From Deltaproteobacteria bacterium (lineage in GTDB: Bacteria > Desulfobacterota > Syntrophobacteria > Syntrophobacterales > Syntrophobacteraceae): a DNA stretch of 64,000 nucleotides. A model generated the notes under the pieces. The model was not told the origin of the DNA, searched no databases, and was given only the letters and a program-made list of their open reading frames with translations. The stretch lies in contig JAAYVE010000021.1 in assembly GCA_012517315.1 (NCBI GenBank), positions 123,316-187,315 on the forward strand. The letters are read 5' to 3'. This document shows positions 25,968 to 34,488 of this stretch, one piece after another. The translations under genes and the position numbers were made by a program. Position 1 is the stretch's first letter. Every line of letters begins with the position of its first letter.

Positions 25968-26492
25968 ATGGCAGATTCAGTCCGCAACGTGAGGCTTTTT
26001 GTCTACGGCAGTCTAAAACACGGGTTTTCGAATCACGAAGCGCACTGCAAAGGGCTCGTTCGATTTTGTCCCGCATGGGTTGAGGGCAGGATCTTTCGAC
26101 TCTCCTGCGGATTCCCGGCACTGGTCCTTCCAGAGGGTGCCGTGCTGGCAAAGGGTTCCTGGAACCCGGCGAAGGACCTGGAGTTGCAATACCTCATGAA
26201 TGCAGGAGACCCGTATAGCCGGAAACGGCGGCTATTCCCCTGCAGGGCTTCCGAAAAGTGGCGTCGCATCAAAGGGGAATTACAGATTTACCGGGATCCG
26301 ATGCTCTTGCACTCCATCGATGCCTTGGAGGAGTATGCGCCAGGGCTTCCGTCCCTCTACGAAAGGGTTCTCACCTTTGTGCACACATCTCCTTTTGGGG
26401 TCATCACGGCTTGGCTCTATGTGGCCGGTGAAAACGCAGGGAAAATGGACGCGCTGGAAGTCGATGAGTGGCAGGAAGGGACGATGATTTGA
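25968..26492 (+). CDS. Gamma-glutamylcyclotransferase-like (GGCT/AIG2) protein
   Basis: 174 residues. It begins RLFVYGSLKHGFSNH, the YGSL substrate loop of the AIG2/GGCT fold, and has EGRIFRLSCGFPALVLPEG. Inside, about 45 residues of basic sequence (ASEKWRRIKGELQIYRDP region) lead to the LHSIDALEEYAPG acidic segment, where the catalytic glutamate is expected, and a final AWLYVAG strand. Members cleave gamma-glutamyl peptides or amines to pyroglutamate, but many are uncharacterised. An earlier GTG at 25962 is possible. Confidence 0.75.
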   Translation: MADSVRNVRLFVYGSLKHGFSNHEAHCKGLVRFCPAWVEGRIFRLSCGFPALVLPEGAVLAKGSWNPAKDLELQYLMNAGDPYSRKRRLFPCRASEKWRRIKGELQIYRDPMLLHSIDALEEYAPGLPSLYERVLTFVHTSPFGVITAWLYVAGENAGKMDALEVDEWQEGTMI

Positions 26493-26613
26493 GAGCGTCC
26501 ATTGGGGTGGAAGCCTTGAAGATCAGAACGTATCCATGGGGGCGAAGACAACGTTTTACCCTCCTTGTCGTTCGCTGAAAGCCTCTTCAGAATGATATCA
26601 TTATCCAGCCCTA

Positions 26614-26847
26614 TCAGTAGCCCCTGTGAATCCCGTCCACAATGGCGCCGCCGAAGACTCCTGCAGCACCTCCGATGGCCGCTCCCACAGCGGGGCTTCC
26701 TCCGGTGGCCGCACCAATGGCTGCACCCGCACCGGCCCCAATGGCTCCTCCAGAAAGAAGGCGCTGTTGTGTGGGTGTCAATCCCGCACATCCGGCGGTC
26801 AGAACAAACATGGACAGAACCAGAGTCAAAGCCAGTAACCTTTTCAT
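26614..26847 (-). CDS. Small glycine-zipper lipoprotein
   Basis: 77 residues. The signal peptide ends in the lipobox LTAGC, so the mature protein starts at Cys20 and is lipidated. The rest is a glycine-zipper membrane segment (GGAIGAGAGAAIGAATGG, then GAAIGGAAGVFGGAIVDG), as in YMGG/Rick-17-kDa-antigen-like envelope proteins. AAAGGAG lies 6 bases before the ATG. It probably sits in the outer membrane; the function is unknown. Confidence 0.85.
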   Translation of the reverse strand: MKRLLALTLVLSMFVLTAGCAGLTPTQQRLLSGGAIGAGAGAAIGAATGGSPAVGAAIGGAAGVFGGAIVDGIHRGY

Positions 26848-27014
26848 GTGACGCTCCTTTCTTCGACATCTGCAGATAGAAACATGCAGAGGTCCGATTT
26901 CCCAAATTTATTCTTAAAGAATTAAAAATTAATCCTCATTTCCAGGAGAGGCAAAGAAACGGTCAGACTGGAGCAAACCGTGCTTCCAGAAGCGTCAGTG
27001 CGTGGACGTCATGT

Positions 27015-27043
27015 TTGACATTCGTCTATGGCCCTGATAAAAT
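27015..27043 (+). promoter_or_regulatory. Consensus promoter of the thiamin operon
   Basis: TTGACA (27015-27020), 17 bases, TAAAAT (27038-27043). Transcription would begin near 27050, about 20 bases before the TPP riboswitch. The gap 26848-27014 before it is AT-rich and shows no gene. Confidence 0.75.
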
Positions 27044-27069
27044 ATTAACAATCTATAAACAGAGGCAGC

Positions 27070-27150
27070 CATTGGGGGTGCTCGATTACTGGGCTGAGAT
27101 CACACCCCGAAGACCTGATCTGGATAATGCCAGCGTAGGGAAATGGTTGT
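27070..27150 (+). ncRNA. TPP riboswitch (THI element) aptamer
   Basis: The conserved thi-box core is present in order. GGGGTG (27075-27080) pairs with CACCCC; CTGAGA (27094-27099) recognises the pyrimidine; ACCTGATCTGGATAATGCCA and GCGTAGGGAA follow (27113-27142) and bind the pyrophosphate. It lies between a consensus promoter and an intrinsic terminator, ahead of thiF. This implies that thiamin pyrophosphate shuts off the operon by premature termination. Confidence 0.96.
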
Positions 27151-27153
27151 GGA

Positions 27154-27179
27154 AAGCGGCATGGTCCGTGTTGCCGCTT
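27154..27179 (+). promoter_or_regulatory. Expression-platform hairpin between TPP aptamer and terminator
   Basis: AAGCGGCA and TGCCGCTT form a perfect 8-bp stem with a 10-base loop, placed between the aptamer and the terminator. It may be an anti-terminator component or an insulating helix; which one cannot be decided by eye. Confidence 0.5.
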
Positions 27180-27183
27180 ACTG

Positions 27184-27218
27184 ACCGTTTTCCTTTCAGG
27201 GGAAGGCGGTTTTTTTTT
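27184..27218 (+). terminator. Riboswitch-controlled intrinsic terminator
   Basis: A 10-bp stem (ACCGTTTTCC with GGAAGGCGGT, including two G-T pairs), a 7-base loop and eight T. It lies 16 bases before the thiF start, where only ligand-dependent read-through makes sense. Confidence 0.85.
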
Positions 27219-27233
27219 GTGGGATGAGTGGGA

Positions 27234-28085
27234 ATGGTTCTCTCGGATCTGGAAAGAGAGCGTTATGCGCGTCAGATGTTGGTGCCCGAACTGGGTGAGG
27301 CGGGCCAGGCGAAACTCCTGCGAAGTCGCGTCCTGGTGGTGGGAGTGGGAGGGCTCGGCAGTCCGGCACTGCTCTATCTCACTGCTTGCGGCATCGGAGA
27401 AATCGGGATGATGGACGGGGACTCCGTCGAGGTTTCCAATCTTCAGCGCCAGATCCTTCATGGGGACTCGGACGTGGGTCGCATGAAAACCGCTTCCGCC
27501 GTCGAGACTCTCCGACGATTGCGATCCGACGTGCAGGTGGAGGTCTATCCGGTGAGAATCTCCTGGGACAACGCGAGTGAAATCATTTCTCGTTATGACT
27601 TTGTGGTGGAAGCGACCGATGATTTTGAGTCCAAGTTCATCGTGAACGATGCGTGTGTTCTGCAGGGCAAAGCCTTTTCTCACGCCGGTATCCTCGGGAC
27701 CTGCGGCCAGACCATGACGGTGGTTCCGGGGCGGAGTCCCTGTTACCGCTGTCTTTTTGAGGATGTCCCCCCTGCAGGGGCTGTCGAAACAACGCATGAG
27801 AGAGGAGTACTGGGAAGCGTCGCCGGCGTGCTGGGTGCCATTCAGGCGACGGAGGCCATCAAGTACCTTAGCGGCATGGGAGAGTTGCTCCTGGGCAGAT
27901 TGTTGACTCTTGACGCTTTGACCATGACTTTCAGGGAGATCGCGCTTCCGACGGACCAGCCCTGTCCCGTTTGCCTTCAGGCGAGAGAGGGGGGATCTTT
28001 CCTTGACCGGCGGAATGGGTGCGTAGCGACCACCACGGAGACACATGGGAGCGTCTTGTCTGGACTTTCAGGGAAGGGGGTATAG
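27234..28085 (+). CDS. thiF: ThiF-type adenylyltransferase (sulfur carrier activating enzyme)
   Basis: 283 residues. It starts with [16 protein letters not shown]; an ATP-binding [15 protein letters not shown] follows, then [15 protein letters not shown], and zinc-binding CYRC and CPVC pairs. It adenylates the C-terminal glycine of ThiS, encoded later in the operon. The position of the E. coli ThiF thioester cysteine is threonine here ([10 protein letters not shown]). The start is ATG 27234 (GGGATGAG upstream) or GTG 27228. A C-terminal extension of about 30 residues follows the second zinc pair. Confidence 0.9.
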   Translation: MVLSDLERERYARQMLVPELGEAGQAKLLRSRVLVVGVGGLGSPALLYLTACGIGEIGMMDGDSVEVSNLQRQILHGDSDVGRMKTASAVETLRRLRSDVQVEVYPVRISWDNASEIISRYDFVVEATDDFESKFIVNDACVLQGKAFSHAGILGTCGQTMTVVPGRSPCYRCLFEDVPPAGAVETTHERGVLGSVAGVLGAIQATEAIKYLSGMGELLLGRLLTLDALTMTFREIALPTDQPCPVCLQAREGGSFLDRRNGCVATTTETHGSVLSGLSGKGV

Positions 28086-28090
28086 GGGAA

Positions 28091-28861
28091 ATGAATGATC
28101 CCTTGATCATCTCCGGCAGGAGCTTCCGGTCGAGGCTCATGGTGGGCACGGGCAAGTTTTCTTCCTCCGAGACGATGAAGGAGGCTATCGAGGCATCCGG
28201 AGCGGAAATCGTCACGGTCGCCCTGCGTCGGGTGGACTTGGAGGACCCCCAAGACAACATCCTGAGGGTCATTGATCCCCGCCGTTATCTCTTGCTCCCC
28301 AACACATCGGGGGCGAGAGACGCCAATGAGGCCGTGAGGCTGGCTAGACTTGCGAGGGCTGCGGGATGCGAACCCTGGGTGAAACTGGAGGTGACGCCGG
28401 ACCCCCAGTACCTCCTACCTGATCCCGTGGAGACGCTCAAGGCGGCCGAGATTCTAGTGAAAGACGGATTCACCGTGCTCCCTTACATCGGTGCGGACCC
28501 CATCTTGGCCAAGCGATTGGAAGAAATCGGCACGGCCACGGTCATGCCCCTTGGGTCTCCCATCGGGTCGAACCGTGGGATCAAAACGAGGGTGTCCATC
28601 GAGATCATCATCGAGAAGTCCGGCATTCCCGTGGTGGTGGATGCAGGGCTCGGAGCCCCTTCCCATGCGGCGGAGGCCATGGAGATGGGTGCCCATGCGG
28701 TTCTCGTCAATACAGCTATAGCCGTGTCGGGTGACCCCGTCGCCATGGCCGGGGCGTTCAAGAAAGGGGTCGAGGCCGGCCGGGAGGCCTATCTTGCCGG
28801 CCTCGGCAGTGTGCGAAAAACGGCGGAGCCCTCCAGTCCCTTGACGGGCTTCCTCCGATGA
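28091..28861 (+). CDS. thiG: Thiazole synthase
   Basis: 256 residues, a TIM barrel. It shows the N-terminal [12 protein letters not shown], the catalytic lysine in [34 protein letters not shown] and the phosphate site [19 protein letters not shown] with VNTAIA. It builds the thiazole phosphate from deoxyxylulose phosphate, dehydroglycine and ThiS thiocarboxylate. It starts 5 bases after the thiF stop, so it is co-translated. Confidence 0.96.
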   Translation: MNDPLIISGRSFRSRLMVGTGKFSSSETMKEAIEASGAEIVTVALRRVDLEDPQDNILRVIDPRRYLLLPNTSGARDANEAVRLARLARAAGCEPWVKLEVTPDPQYLLPDPVETLKAAEILVKDGFTVLPYIGADPILAKRLEEIGTATVMPLGSPIGSNRGIKTRVSIEIIIEKSGIPVVVDAGLGAPSHAAEAMEMGAHAVLVNTAIAVSGDPVAMAGAFKKGVEAGREAYLAGLGSVRKTAEPSSPLTGFLR

Positions 28862-28873
28862 AAGGGCGATCCC

Positions 28874-29986
28874 ATGACTTTCAATGACGAAATGAAAGCA
28901 TACCGATGGGAGTCCATTGAAGGCGAAATCATGAGCCGCTCCCGCAGCCACGTGGAAAAGGCGCTTTCTTCCAGGACCCTGGACCTGGACGGACTCATGA
29001 GCCTTGTCTCTCCGGCGGCGGAACCCTACCTGGAAGAGATCGCCCAGAGGGCTCACAGCCTCACGCAGCAGCGTTTCGGTCGCGTGATCAGCCTCTTTGC
29101 ACCCCTATATCTTTCCAACGAATGCACCAACAGCTGTGTCTACTGCGGTTTCAATACCGCCAACCGCATCGATCGGCTGACGCTCACGGTGGATGAGGCC
29201 CTCCGCGAGGGAAGCGCCATACGTCGCCTCGGTTTTCAACACATCCTTCTCGTGTCGGGAGAAGCCCCACACATCGTGACGCTGCCTTACCTGACAGATG
29301 TGGTGGATCGCCTTCGCCCTCTTTTCCCATCCATATCCATCGAGATCTACCCCATGGACACCGCTTCGTACCAGGAACTCATCGCCCACGGGGTGGACGG
29401 TCTCATCGTCTACCAGGAGACATACAATGAAGAGGTCTACAGGGTGTGCCATCCCAGGGGCAAGAAACGGGATTTCCGCTGGAGGCTTGAGACGCCGGAT
29501 AGAGGAGGAGCCGCCGGGTTCCGGCGCATCGGACTGGGAGCCCTGCTGGGGCTCACCCACTGGCGGGTGGAAGCCTTCTTCCTGGCACTCCATGCACAAT
29601 ACCTGCTGCGCCGTTTCTGGCAGTCTTTCCTCACTATCTCCTTTCCAAGACTCAGACCTGCAGCCGGGGCTTTCGAACCGCCCTTTCCCGTCTCCGACTT
29701 GCACCTGGTCCAGTTGCTCGGAGCGTTGCGCCTCATGTTCCCCGATGCCGGGCTGATCCTCTCCACCCGAGAATCCCCTCGTTTGCGGGACCACCTCATT
29801 CCCCTGGGCATCACCTCCATGAGCGCAGGGTCCCGTACGGAGCCGGGTGGGTATGCCCAGGAATCGCATGCGGAGGCACAGTTTGCCGTGGCAGACGAGC
29901 GCAGCCCCCAGAAGGTCGCCGAAATCATCAAACAGAAAGGTTACGAGCCTGTCTGGAAGGACTGGGACACGGCATTTCTGCAGTGA
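28874..29986 (+). CDS. thiH: 2-iminoacetate synthase (tyrosine lyase), radical SAM
   Basis: 370 residues. The radical-SAM cluster is C-T-N-S-C-V-Y-C-GF, followed by VSGEAPH, the GLIVYQETYNEEVY segment, GALLGLTHWRVE and the C-terminal SAGSRTEPGGY with the biotin/thiamin-synthase-associated domain. It cleaves tyrosine to dehydroglycine and p-cresol. This anaerobic route replaces the oxygen-dependent glycine oxidase ThiO, consistent with an anaerobe. It lies 12 bases after thiG. Confidence 0.96.
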   Translation: MTFNDEMKAYRWESIEGEIMSRSRSHVEKALSSRTLDLDGLMSLVSPAAEPYLEEIAQRAHSLTQQRFGRVISLFAPLYLSNECTNSCVYCGFNTANRIDRLTLTVDEALREGSAIRRLGFQHILLVSGEAPHIVTLPYLTDVVDRLRPLFPSISIEIYPMDTASYQELIAHGVDGLIVYQETYNEEVYRVCHPRGKKRDFRWRLETPDRGGAAGFRRIGLGALLGLTHWRVEAFFLALHAQYLLRRFWQSFLTISFPRLRPAAGAFEPPFPVSDLHLVQLLGALRLMFPDAGLILSTRESPRLRDHLIPLGITSMSAGSRTEPGGYAQESHAEAQFAVADERSPQKVAEIIKQKGYEPVWKDWDTAFLQ

Positions 29987-30026
29987 ATGGATTCTTCTTC
30001 ATGCGCTAAGGGAGACTGGAAGCCCC

Positions 30027-30227
30027 ATGCAGATTAGTGTAAACGGGAAACTGCAGGACGTGGAGGACCCCACGACCATCGCCGGACTTCTTCAGAAACT
30101 CGGAATCGACTCCAGGTCTGTTGTGGTGGAGAAGAATCTTCAGATTGTGCATCGTGCCGCTCTGGAGCAGGAAACGGTCCGAGAGGGGGATTCCATAGAA
30201 ATCATCCGTTTCGTGGGAGGAGGCTGA
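30027..30227 (+). CDS. thiS: Sulfur carrier protein ThiS
   Basis: 66 residues, a ubiquitin-like beta-grasp (MQISVNGKLQDVEDPTTIAGLL, VVVEKN, IEIIRFVGGG). The chain ends in three glycines; the terminal one would be adenylated by ThiF and converted to a thiocarboxylate. GGGAGACTGGAAG lies before the ATG. The stop overlaps the thiE start (TGATG). Confidence 0.95.
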   Translation: MQISVNGKLQDVEDPTTIAGLLQKLGIDSRSVVVEKNLQIVHRAALEQETVREGDSIEIIRFVGGG

Positions 30228-30889
30228 TGCATCGAGAAAAGCGGCAGGCCATGTTCCGGGAAATAGACCTTTACCCTGTCACCTGCGAGAAACTTTCGGC
30301 TGGCAGATCCGACCTGGAAGTTCTGGAGGCCGTCATCCGGGGAGGGTCACGCATCATCCAGCTCAGGGAAAAGGAACTCTCTACCAGGTCACTTTACCAA
30401 CTGGCCCTTCGATTCCGCGAAGTGACCGCAAGAGCCGGCGTCCTGCTCATCATCAATGACCGGATTGATGTGGCCATGGCCGTGGACGCAGACGGAGTCC
30501 ACCTGGGCCAGGACGATCTCCCCCTGCGCGCAGCCCGCACCCTTGCCCCCAACCTGCTCATCGGCGCATCCACTCACTCCCTGGAGGAAGCCTTACGCGC
30601 CCAGGAAGAAGGGGCAGACTACGTGAACATCGGCCCCATTTTCCCGACTTCCACCAAAACCTGCACCACGCCTTTCCTCGGTCCGGCAGCTATTGAAGCC
30701 ATCGTCCCTCATCTGAAAGTTCCCTTTACCATCATGGGAGGCATCAACAGTTCCAACCTTGAAGAAGTACTTGCCAGAGGCGCCCGGAGAGTCGCCGTGG
30801 TCACCGCCGTGACACAGGCCCCCGACATCGCTGCCGCCGTGTCGGACCTGCGCAGTAGAATTCTCCATTTCCCTTCCCAATCCAAGTGA
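30227..30889 (+). CDS. thiE: Thiamin-phosphate synthase
   Basis: 220 residues, a TIM barrel with LYPVTCEKLSAGRS, GGSRIIQLREKELS, IINDRIDVAMAVDADGVHLGQDDLP, GASTHSLEEALRAQEEGADYVNIGPIFPTSTK and the phosphate loop MGGINSSN. It couples the pyrimidine and thiazole halves. It ends the operon; ThiC and ThiD are not in the window. The start shares an A with the thiS stop. Confidence 0.95.
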   Translation: MHREKRQAMFREIDLYPVTCEKLSAGRSDLEVLEAVIRGGSRIIQLREKELSTRSLYQLALRFREVTARAGVLLIINDRIDVAMAVDADGVHLGQDDLPLRAARTLAPNLLIGASTHSLEEALRAQEEGADYVNIGPIFPTSTKTCTTPFLGPAAIEAIVPHLKVPFTIMGGINSSNLEEVLARGARRVAVVTAVTQAPDIAAAVSDLRSRILHFPSQSK

Positions 30890-31486
30890 AGGAAACCCTA
30901 GTGAGCGGTATTGTCCCACCACGTTTGGCTCTTCCAGCGGTGCCGGACGGCACAATGGCACCGGCGCATCCGTAAGGAAAAAGTCCGACGCAGCATAATG
31001 GTACAGCCCATGGGGCAATGCCGCTCCTCCCGTATCCCGAAAGACACCCCAAACCGGGGGAAAACGCGCAAGGCGCTCCTCCCAAAGGGTCCTCTTTCGG
31101 CGTTCCATCCCTCCCTGCTTTGAATCGTTCCTGAAGGCAACCCCCTCCAACCAGGCGCAATCAAGTCTACATATATACTGTGAAATAGGTAATTTTACCT
31201 ATTTACTTGCCATCTGCACTGGTTAGAGTCAACTCAGGACATGGGTTTGGACGGCGCTTCGTGAATCAGTTTCGGATCTATGACTGAAACAAAAAGGACC
31301 AGGGAGAACGGCCGTTTTAGGGAAGCGTGAAGGAAGGATGTTTTCATGGAAGCGGTTTTGGGCAGTTTCTCCACCCACTCCCCGATCTTGATGGACTGGG
31401 ACGGCCCGTGATTGTGATCATGAAAACAGTCGCCACCCCACAACACCTAGCATTTCCGGGCCTTATTCACCTGAGAGGAGGCTGCA
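30890..31486. other. 597-base intergenic region before the secreted protein gene
   Basis: No convincing gene. It contains one clear signal, a 22-base inverted repeat at 31183-31204, listed separately. A TATACT -10-like hexamer at 31174-31179 has no good -35. No T-run hairpin follows thiE. Confidence 0.5.
31183..31204. promoter_or_regulatory. Perfect AT-rich inverted repeat, candidate operator
   Basis: AAATAGGTAA, TT, TTACCTATTT: ten-base arms that match exactly. It begins 3 bases after a TATACT hexamer (31174-31179), so a protein bound here would sit over a transcription start. It lies about 280 bases before the secreted protein gene. Confidence 0.45.
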
Positions 31487-33136
31487 ATGAAAAAATGGAA
31501 AACTTTATCAACATCTTGCGCAATACTGGCCGTGCTGGTCCTTTTCGGTTTTGCCGGCGATAGCCATGGGACACTCAGTGCCGTGAGCACCCAACTCACG
31601 CCGCCCCAGTTTGCAACGCTCGACCTGCCGTCACCGGGTACCAGCACGGGTTTTCCCCGCTGGTATCAGGATTCCCTCGGTCAGGCTCTTGACCTTTGTT
31701 TATCGGCGGCCCTGAGTCCCAATGTGGTCCCGGTTCCGGGAACTCCGCCGGCGCTCATGTGCCTCGTGGATCCTCCCCTGCTCTTTCCCGACAACCCTTT
31801 ATCCTGGCCCACCAACTTCCCCGATGAAGCCTTTTGGTTTGCGGCCGATGCCTCCATCACCCTTCCCCAGGGCGGAGCATTGTACGTAGCGGCCATTGAG
31901 GCGGCTTTCGCCAACGAAGTGGCAGCGGTGGGAGACCAGATCAGTTTTGCACGCATTCGGATCCGGGTGGATATTCCCGAGCCCGGGGGGACGTACATCG
32001 TCACACATCCTTATGGCGTGAACGTGTTCAACAACGTGGCACCTGGGATCCGCGCCATCAATTTCACTTCTGACGTGGGTGTGTCTCCCGGAATTCCCGG
32101 GAATCCACCAACTCCCCCAAACTTCAACGGCGCGCTGTTTGGGGCCATCGGGCCCTTCCTGAACCGAACGCTGGATGGGGTGACCCCAGCCCTGATCCCG
32201 GTGGGTGCGGAACTCTTCATCGGTGACCCCAACATCGACCAGTTGGTCATCGGGAGTCCCTTCGGAACGAACTTCTTTCGTATTGAAGGTCCAAACATCG
32301 GGGGTCCCGGTGTCAATGTGGTCCAAACGAACCTCTTCAGAATCGCGGGCAAGGTTTTTACCGATCCTCTGCCCACTCCTCTGGTGCTGGACCGCGCGGG
32401 CTACAGCAGGTCGGCCACGGGAATCGACGTGAGCGTGTTTGCCTCGTCGGCTCCTACCGCCACAGTGGAAGTGTCGGGCCTGGGAATTCCCCCTTCGACG
32501 TTTCTCGCCTCCGACGGGGCCGGGAAGTTTTTCGGAATGATCCGGGATCTTGCGGCGGTCCCCTCTCCCACCACGGTCACAGCGAGCAGGCCCGGGGACG
32601 CCCCCACCTCCCTGACCACGACGCCTGTGGATCTGGTTGACATTACAAAGGCCGAGTTCAACATGACCACCGACATCCTGACCGTAGAGGCCAATTCCAG
32701 TGACACGGGAACAGGGGCAAACGCAGTCACTCTCACTGCCGTGGGATTCGGACCACTCACCAGCACAGCCGGCGTGGGATCCCTCACGGTACCCGTTGCG
32801 AGCGGCCTACCGCCCGCATCGGTGACGGTCACTTCCTCGGCGGGCGGTGTGGACACTCACCCGGTCACTATCATACCGGATGATGTGATCACCATCACCG
32901 CAGCATCCTACCAGACCAGAGGCAGCACTTGGACTGTTTCCGGGACGGGAAGTGAACCGGGCAATACCATCACCGTGAACCTGGGGATTTCCGCCATCGG
33001 TTCTACAATTGTGGACGCCGCGGGGGCGTGGAGGTTGGCGGTGCGCAATTCCCTGGTGATCCCGGGACCGGGTGCGGTGGTGAGTGCCGTCTCTTCACAG
33101 GGTGGACAGGCAACCAGGGCGGTGATCATCAGGTAG
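31487..33136 (+). CDS. Large secreted protein of unknown function
   Basis: 549 residues. A signal peptide (MKKWKTLSTSCAILAVLVLF, then AGDSHG) is followed by an about 290-residue N-terminal region (FPRWYQDSLGQALDLCLS, ALMCLVDPP, then a beta-rich stretch with many Gly/Pro loops). The C-terminal about 250 residues are Thr/Ser/Val-rich repeats resembling Ig-like strands (TATVEVSGLGIPPSTF, VTVTSSAGGVDTHPVTI, WTVSGTGSEPGNTITVNL). There are no transmembrane segments and no LPxTG or lipobox. I do not recognise the family; a cell-surface or secreted adhesion or binding role is only a guess. AGAGGAGG precedes the ATG. Confidence 0.75.
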   Translation: MKKWKTLSTSCAILAVLVLFGFAGDSHGTLSAVSTQLTPPQFATLDLPSPGTSTGFPRWYQDSLGQALDLCLSAALSPNVVPVPGTPPALMCLVDPPLLFPDNPLSWPTNFPDEAFWFAADASITLPQGGALYVAAIEAAFANEVAAVGDQISFARIRIRVDIPEPGGTYIVTHPYGVNVFNNVAPGIRAINFTSDVGVSPGIPGNPPTPPNFNGALFGAIGPFLNRTLDGVTPALIPVGAELFIGDPNIDQLVIGSPFGTNFFRIEGPNIGGPGVNVVQTNLFRIAGKVFTDPLPTPLVLDRAGYSRSATGIDVSVFASSAPTATVEVSGLGIPPSTFLASDGAGKFFGMIRDLAAVPSPTTVTASRPGDAPTSLTTTPVDLVDITKAEFNMTTDILTVEANSSDTGTGANAVTLTAVGFGPLTSTAGVGSLTVPVASGLPPASVTVTSSAGGVDTHPVTIIPDDVITITAASYQTRGSTWTVSGTGSEPGNTITVNLGISAIGSTIVDAAGAWRLAVRNSLVIPGPGAVVSAVSSQGGQATRAVIIR

Positions 33137-33173
33137 ACCGAAGCAAGTTGCCTCGCGGTTACCGGCAAGAAAC

Positions 33174-33206
33174 AAGCGCGGGGAACCCGCAAGGATCTCC
33201 GCGCTT
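33174..33206 (+). terminator. Hairpin after the secreted protein gene
   Basis: Eleven-base arms AAGCGCGGGGA and TCTCCGCGCTT pair with one G-T, about 40 bases past the stop. No T-run follows, so it is either a weak terminator or an mRNA 3' stabiliser. Confidence 0.4.
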
Positions 33207-33339
33207 CCATCTCTCTTGACATCGACGCGCCAACGCAGGGTATCTTGGAAAACCTGCCGTTCAAAGATAGGGGCCAATGAACTCCCGACCTTTCAGGGGT
33301 CTCTCGCCATGGAACTATTTATCCCTCAGGAGGATCACC

Positions 33340-33597
33340 ATGCACATGGACCGGGCTATTTTCGACTTGCGGGCAAGTGTGGAAGCCACTTCCCTTTACA
33401 TTCTCATTTGTGCTCTGCTGGATCAGGGAGAGGAAAGGGTGACTCTCAACCGGGCATTCCAACAGTGGAACGGCACTCGGGAAGAGTTGATGCAGGCGGC
33501 GGATGAATTGAGCCGTCGCGGGGTCGTGAGTTTCCCTCGGGGTTCATGGGGCGATGATGACCCGGTCCGTCTGGAATCACGGGAATCGTGGCGATGA
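33340..33597 (+). CDS. Small protein of unknown function, helical
   Basis: 85 residues (MHMDRAIFDLRASVEATSLY, then ICALLDQGE, NRAFQQWNGTREELMQAADEL, RRGVV). It looks like three helices with a winged-helix-like ending, perhaps a small regulator or adaptor. AGGAGG 6 bases before the ATG is a textbook ribosome site, so I take the gene as real, although the frame is open further upstream. The gap to the secreted protein gene is 200 bases. Confidence 0.6.
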   Translation: MHMDRAIFDLRASVEATSLYILICALLDQGEERVTLNRAFQQWNGTREELMQAADELSRRGVVSFPRGSWGDDDPVRLESRESWR

Positions 33598-33712
33598 GGG
33601 AGGGGCTTGCCCCAGGAGGATTTGTCCTTCCACAGTCGCTCTTCCCGAATCCGCCGTGGAAAAGGAACGGAGAGCCGGCGCTCCCTCGTTGAAATTCATT
33701 TCCCGATGCTGC

Positions 33713-34270
33713 TTACCCCAGGAATCCCTTCACGCGGACCTCCCCGGCGACAGGAAGCGGGTTCAGATATTCCCGGGAGAGGTGCAGGTAGTTGGCGATG
33801 CTGCGGTCCATCCGTTGCCGCTCGCTTTCCGTGACAGACTTGATCACCTTGGCCGGGATGCCCATGACAATGGATTCCGGCGGAATGACGCTCTCTGAGG
33901 TGATCACCGATCCTGCAGCGACTAGGGAGCCGTGCCCCACCCTCGCACCGTCCATGACGATGGCTCCCATGCCGATGAGGCATTCATCTTCCACAATGCA
34001 GCCATGGACGATGGCCCGGTGTCCTATGGTGACACGGTTTCCAATCTCCAGCGGGTATTTGTCGCCGGTCACGTGGAGTGTGGAGTTGTCCTGGATGTTC
34101 GTCTCTTCTCCAATGCGGATATACGTCTCATCTCCCCGCACCACCGTGTTGAACCAGACGGAACTTCTCCTGCCGATGGTAACGTCCCCGATGACCCAAG
34201 CCCCCGGAGCGATGAAAACCTCCTCGGCCAGCCTGGGCAGAATGCCTCTGTAGGCGTGAATGCTCACCAT
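33713..34270 (-). CDS. Gamma-carbonic-anhydrase-family hexapeptide protein
   Basis: 185 residues, a left-handed beta-helix: GDVTIGRRSSVWFNTVVRGD, then the metal-site histidines in DNSTLHVT and IGHRAIVHGC, the repeated IGMGAIVMDGARVG turns, SVIPPESIVMGIPAKVIK and a terminal helix. The family trimerises around zinc, iron or cobalt; activity cannot be inferred without the Cam acidic loop, which is absent as in YrdA/CaiE-like members. The ATG at 34270 is chosen from where homology begins. The frame continues 5' without a better site. Confidence 0.88.
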   Translation of the reverse strand: MVSIHAYRGILPRLAEEVFIAPGAWVIGDVTIGRRSSVWFNTVVRGDETYIRIGEETNIQDNSTLHVTGDKYPLEIGNRVTIGHRAIVHGCIVEDECLIGMGAIVMDGARVGHGSLVAAGSVITSESVIPPESIVMGIPAKVIKSVTESERQRMDRSIANYLHLSREYLNPLPVAGEVRVKGFLG

Positions 34271-34488
34271 GGAACCAACCTTTCCCTCATTCTTCTTGCC
34301 CTCACCCCCCGTCCTGGTTTCCTTGGAAGCCCGGGAAGCCACAGCGTTTCCCTCCCTTAAGAAGCAGGATTGGGGGATGAGGGAACCCATACAAGAAAAG
34401 CGATGTTTCCGAAGCGTTCCGAACTAGGCTCCTTTTGCCTGGAGGGCGCTGACCCTTTGCTGTCAAAGGCCCCTTGCATCGAACGATG

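Noticed and set aside
27015..27227. Open frame across the TPP riboswitch
   Set aside because: It covers the promoter, aptamer and terminator and cannot be a gene alongside them.
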